NCBI RefSeq assembly: GCF_001557215.1 | Contig: NZ_LSJM01000407.1 | Coordinates: forward strand, 1-13,846 | Direction of reading: 5' to 3' | DNA length: 13,846 nucleotides | Source: Sphingomonas sp. CCH9-E2 | GTDB lineage: Bacteria; Pseudomonadota; Alphaproteobacteria; Sphingomonadales; Sphingomonadaceae | Part shown: piece after piece, positions 12,776 through 13,846 of the stretch | How the letters are laid out: the number at the start of each line of letters is the position of its first letter | Numbering within the stretch: position 1 is the stretch's first letter | Made by a program: the position numbers and the translations under genes | The notes under the pieces: model-generated | The model's input: the letters and a program-made list of their open reading frames with translations, nothing else | The model's database searches: none | Told to the model about the DNA's origin: nothing

Positions 12776-13756
12776 ATGCGGATCGGTACATTCGCGCTGG
12801 GATTGGCGCTGCTGGGCAGCACGGCACTGGCGCAGACCGCGCCGCAGCCCGATCCCGAAGCCGCGCGTCGCATGGCCGAGATGCGCGCGGCGGATGCCAA
12901 GCGGCCCGATTCGGTCGGTACCGGTCCCTATGCCGCGATCAAGGAGGCCGACCCCGGCCTGCCCGACCATACGGTCTATCGCCCCGCCGACCTGTCGAAG
13001 CTGGCTGGCAAGAAGCTGGGCGTGGTGATCTGGGGCAATGGCGGGTGCGCCGCCGACGGCGCGAGCGCGCGGCATCACCTCGCGCAGATCGCATCCTATG
13101 GCTATCTCGTGATCGCGCCGGGCAAGATCTACAGCGGCCCCGGCGCCCTGCCCCGCCCCGCCGCCGCCGCGCCGCGCGGGGTCGATCCGGCGACTGGCCA
13201 GCTGCCGCCGCCCGCGACGAGCGCGCAGGATGTGCTGAAGGGACTGGATTGGGCGCTTGCGGAGAATGGCCGCGCCGGCAGCCGCTACAAGGGGCTGATC
13301 GATCCGGCGCAGATCGCGGTCGCCGGGCATAGCTGTGGCGGGCTGCAAGCGATTCAGGCGGGCGCGGACAAGCGCATCCGGACCGTGCTGGTGCATAACA
13401 GCGGCGTGTTCAACGACGGCAAGCAGTCGATCAGCGGCATGACGGTGGACAAGGCGATGCTGAAGGCGCTGCACACCCCGACCCTCTATGTGCTGGGTGG
13501 CAAGGGCGATGTGGCGTGGTCCAATGGCAGCGACGACTATGCCCGGATCACGCATGTCCCGGTCGCGCTGATCGACGGCGATGTCGGCCATGGCGGCACG
13601 TTCCGCCAGGATAATGGCGGCGATGTCGGGCGGTTCGCGGTTGCGTGGCTCAACTGGCAGCTGCGCGGCGATGCGGAGGCAAGCAAGCTGTTCACGGGCG
13701 CGGATTGCGGGCTGTGCAAAGACCCGAAGTGGACGATCCAGCGCAAGGGGATTTGA
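12776..13756 (+). CDS. Secreted alpha/beta hydrolase
   Basis: This 326-residue protein has a clear Sec signal peptide, 'MRIGTFALGLALLGSTALA', cleaved near residue 19, so it acts in the periplasm or outside the cell. The nucleophile elbow is 'GHSCGG' (184-189, S186). The oxyanion segment is 'WGNGGCAADG' (86-95). Likely acid and base are D245 in 'GGKGDVAW' and H272 in 'DVGHGG'. A Pro/Ala-rich stretch (121-149) is inserted before the nucleophile, and 'CGLCK' (311-315) near the C-terminus could form a disulphide. ATG 12776 has GGGAGAG five bases upstream; an upstream ATG at 12719 would spoil the signal peptide. The gene follows the lacI-type regulator by 63 bases. It probably cuts an ester or lactone ahead of uptake; the substrate is unknown. 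Its stop codon lies inside the terminal inverted repeat. Confidence 0.85.
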   Translation: MRIGTFALGLALLGSTALAQTAPQPDPEAARRMAEMRAADAKRPDSVGTGPYAAIKEADPGLPDHTVYRPADLSKLAGKKLGVVIWGNGGCAADGASARHHLAQIASYGYLVIAPGKIYSGPGALPRPAAAAPRGVDPATGQLPPPATSAQDVLKGLDWALAENGRAGSRYKGLIDPAQIAVAGHSCGGLQAIQAGADKRIRTVLVHNSGVFNDGKQSISGMTVDKAMLKALHTPTLYVLGGKGDVAWSNGSDDYARITHVPVALIDGDVGHGGTFRQDNGGDVGRFAVAWLNWQLRGDAEASKLFTGADCGLCKDPKWTIQRKGI

Positions 13757-13846
13757 CCGCAGTGCTTGAGGAGCGTTTTCCTCCCCTGCCCCGCAGGGGA
13801 GGAAAACGCTCCTCAAGCACTGCGGTCAAATCCCCTTGCGCTGGAT
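13736..13846. repeat. Perfect long inverted repeat at the window end
   Basis: Bases 13736-13789 are the exact reverse complement of 13793-13846, with only CCC between them. The left arm includes the last 21 bases of the hydrolase gene with its stop codon. The centre, CTCCCCTGC-CCC-GCAGGGGAG, resembles the CCTCCCC hairpin at 55-78 and could be the natural part, acting as a repeat or terminator stem. The remaining arm length, and the fact that pairing runs to the very last base, suggest an assembly fold-back at a contig end. A true palindrome is the alternative. Confidence 0.9.

Noticed and set aside
13774..13808. Central hairpin read as an intrinsic terminator of the hydrolase gene
   Set aside because: The stem is stable but no T-run follows, and the surrounding arms may be an assembly fold-back, so the downstream side cannot be trusted.

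Overview
This window is high-GC DNA, almost certainly from a sphingomonad alphaproteobacterium (Sphingomonas or a relative). The support is the GC-rich codon use, a TonB-dependent receptor with the sphingomonad-style signal peptide and 'DIVVTGSRI' plug start, and intergenic CTCCCC...GGGGAG hairpins that I associate from memory with this group. Both window edges lie in inverted repeats, and the length is not round. The window may therefore be a whole contig that broke at repeats.

Region 1 (88-4082) looks like a small aromatic O-demethylation module. A MetE-like methyltransferase faces left. Divergently and to the right run a VanA-type Rieske oxygenase, a MarR regulator that overlaps its stop codon, and an AAHS-type MFS importer. 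Two similar dyads, one in the divergent promoter and one before the transporter, are candidate MarR operators. No Rieske reductase (VanB) is present.

Region 2 (4090-11640, minus strand) reads in transcription order as cytochrome P450, CapA-like metallophosphatase, DMT-like membrane protein, TonB-dependent receptor, tannase/feruloyl esterase-family lipoprotein. Three of the four junctions overlap by 1 or 4 bases and the fourth is 57 bases, so this looks like one operon. Region 3 (11641-13756) has a divergent LacI regulator followed by a secreted alpha/beta hydrolase. A perfect 14-bp palindrome lies between the P450 and lacI genes, and a 12/14 match overlaps the lacI stop codon ahead of the hydrolase gene. 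This suggests one LacI-type regulon covering the operon, the regulator and the hydrolase.

Inferred working model: the secreted hydrolase and the tannase-family lipoprotein cut an esterified, perhaps methoxylated, plant aromatic or similar ester. The TonB receptor and the inner-membrane carriers import substrate or products. The P450, the CapA-like enzyme and the Rieske/MetE-like pair process them inside the cell. The substrate cannot be read from sequence. The combination of a P450 lacking the usual I-helix acid/alcohol pair with a cytosolic CapA-like protein, a tannase-family esterase and a dedicated receptor is the best candidate for an undescribed pathway. The window ends in a perfect 54-bp-arm inverted repeat that copies the 3' end of the hydrolase gene. 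That is either an assembly fold-back or a real palindrome. No gene-free stretch exceeds 300 bases, and I saw no tRNA, rRNA, CRISPR array or transposase.
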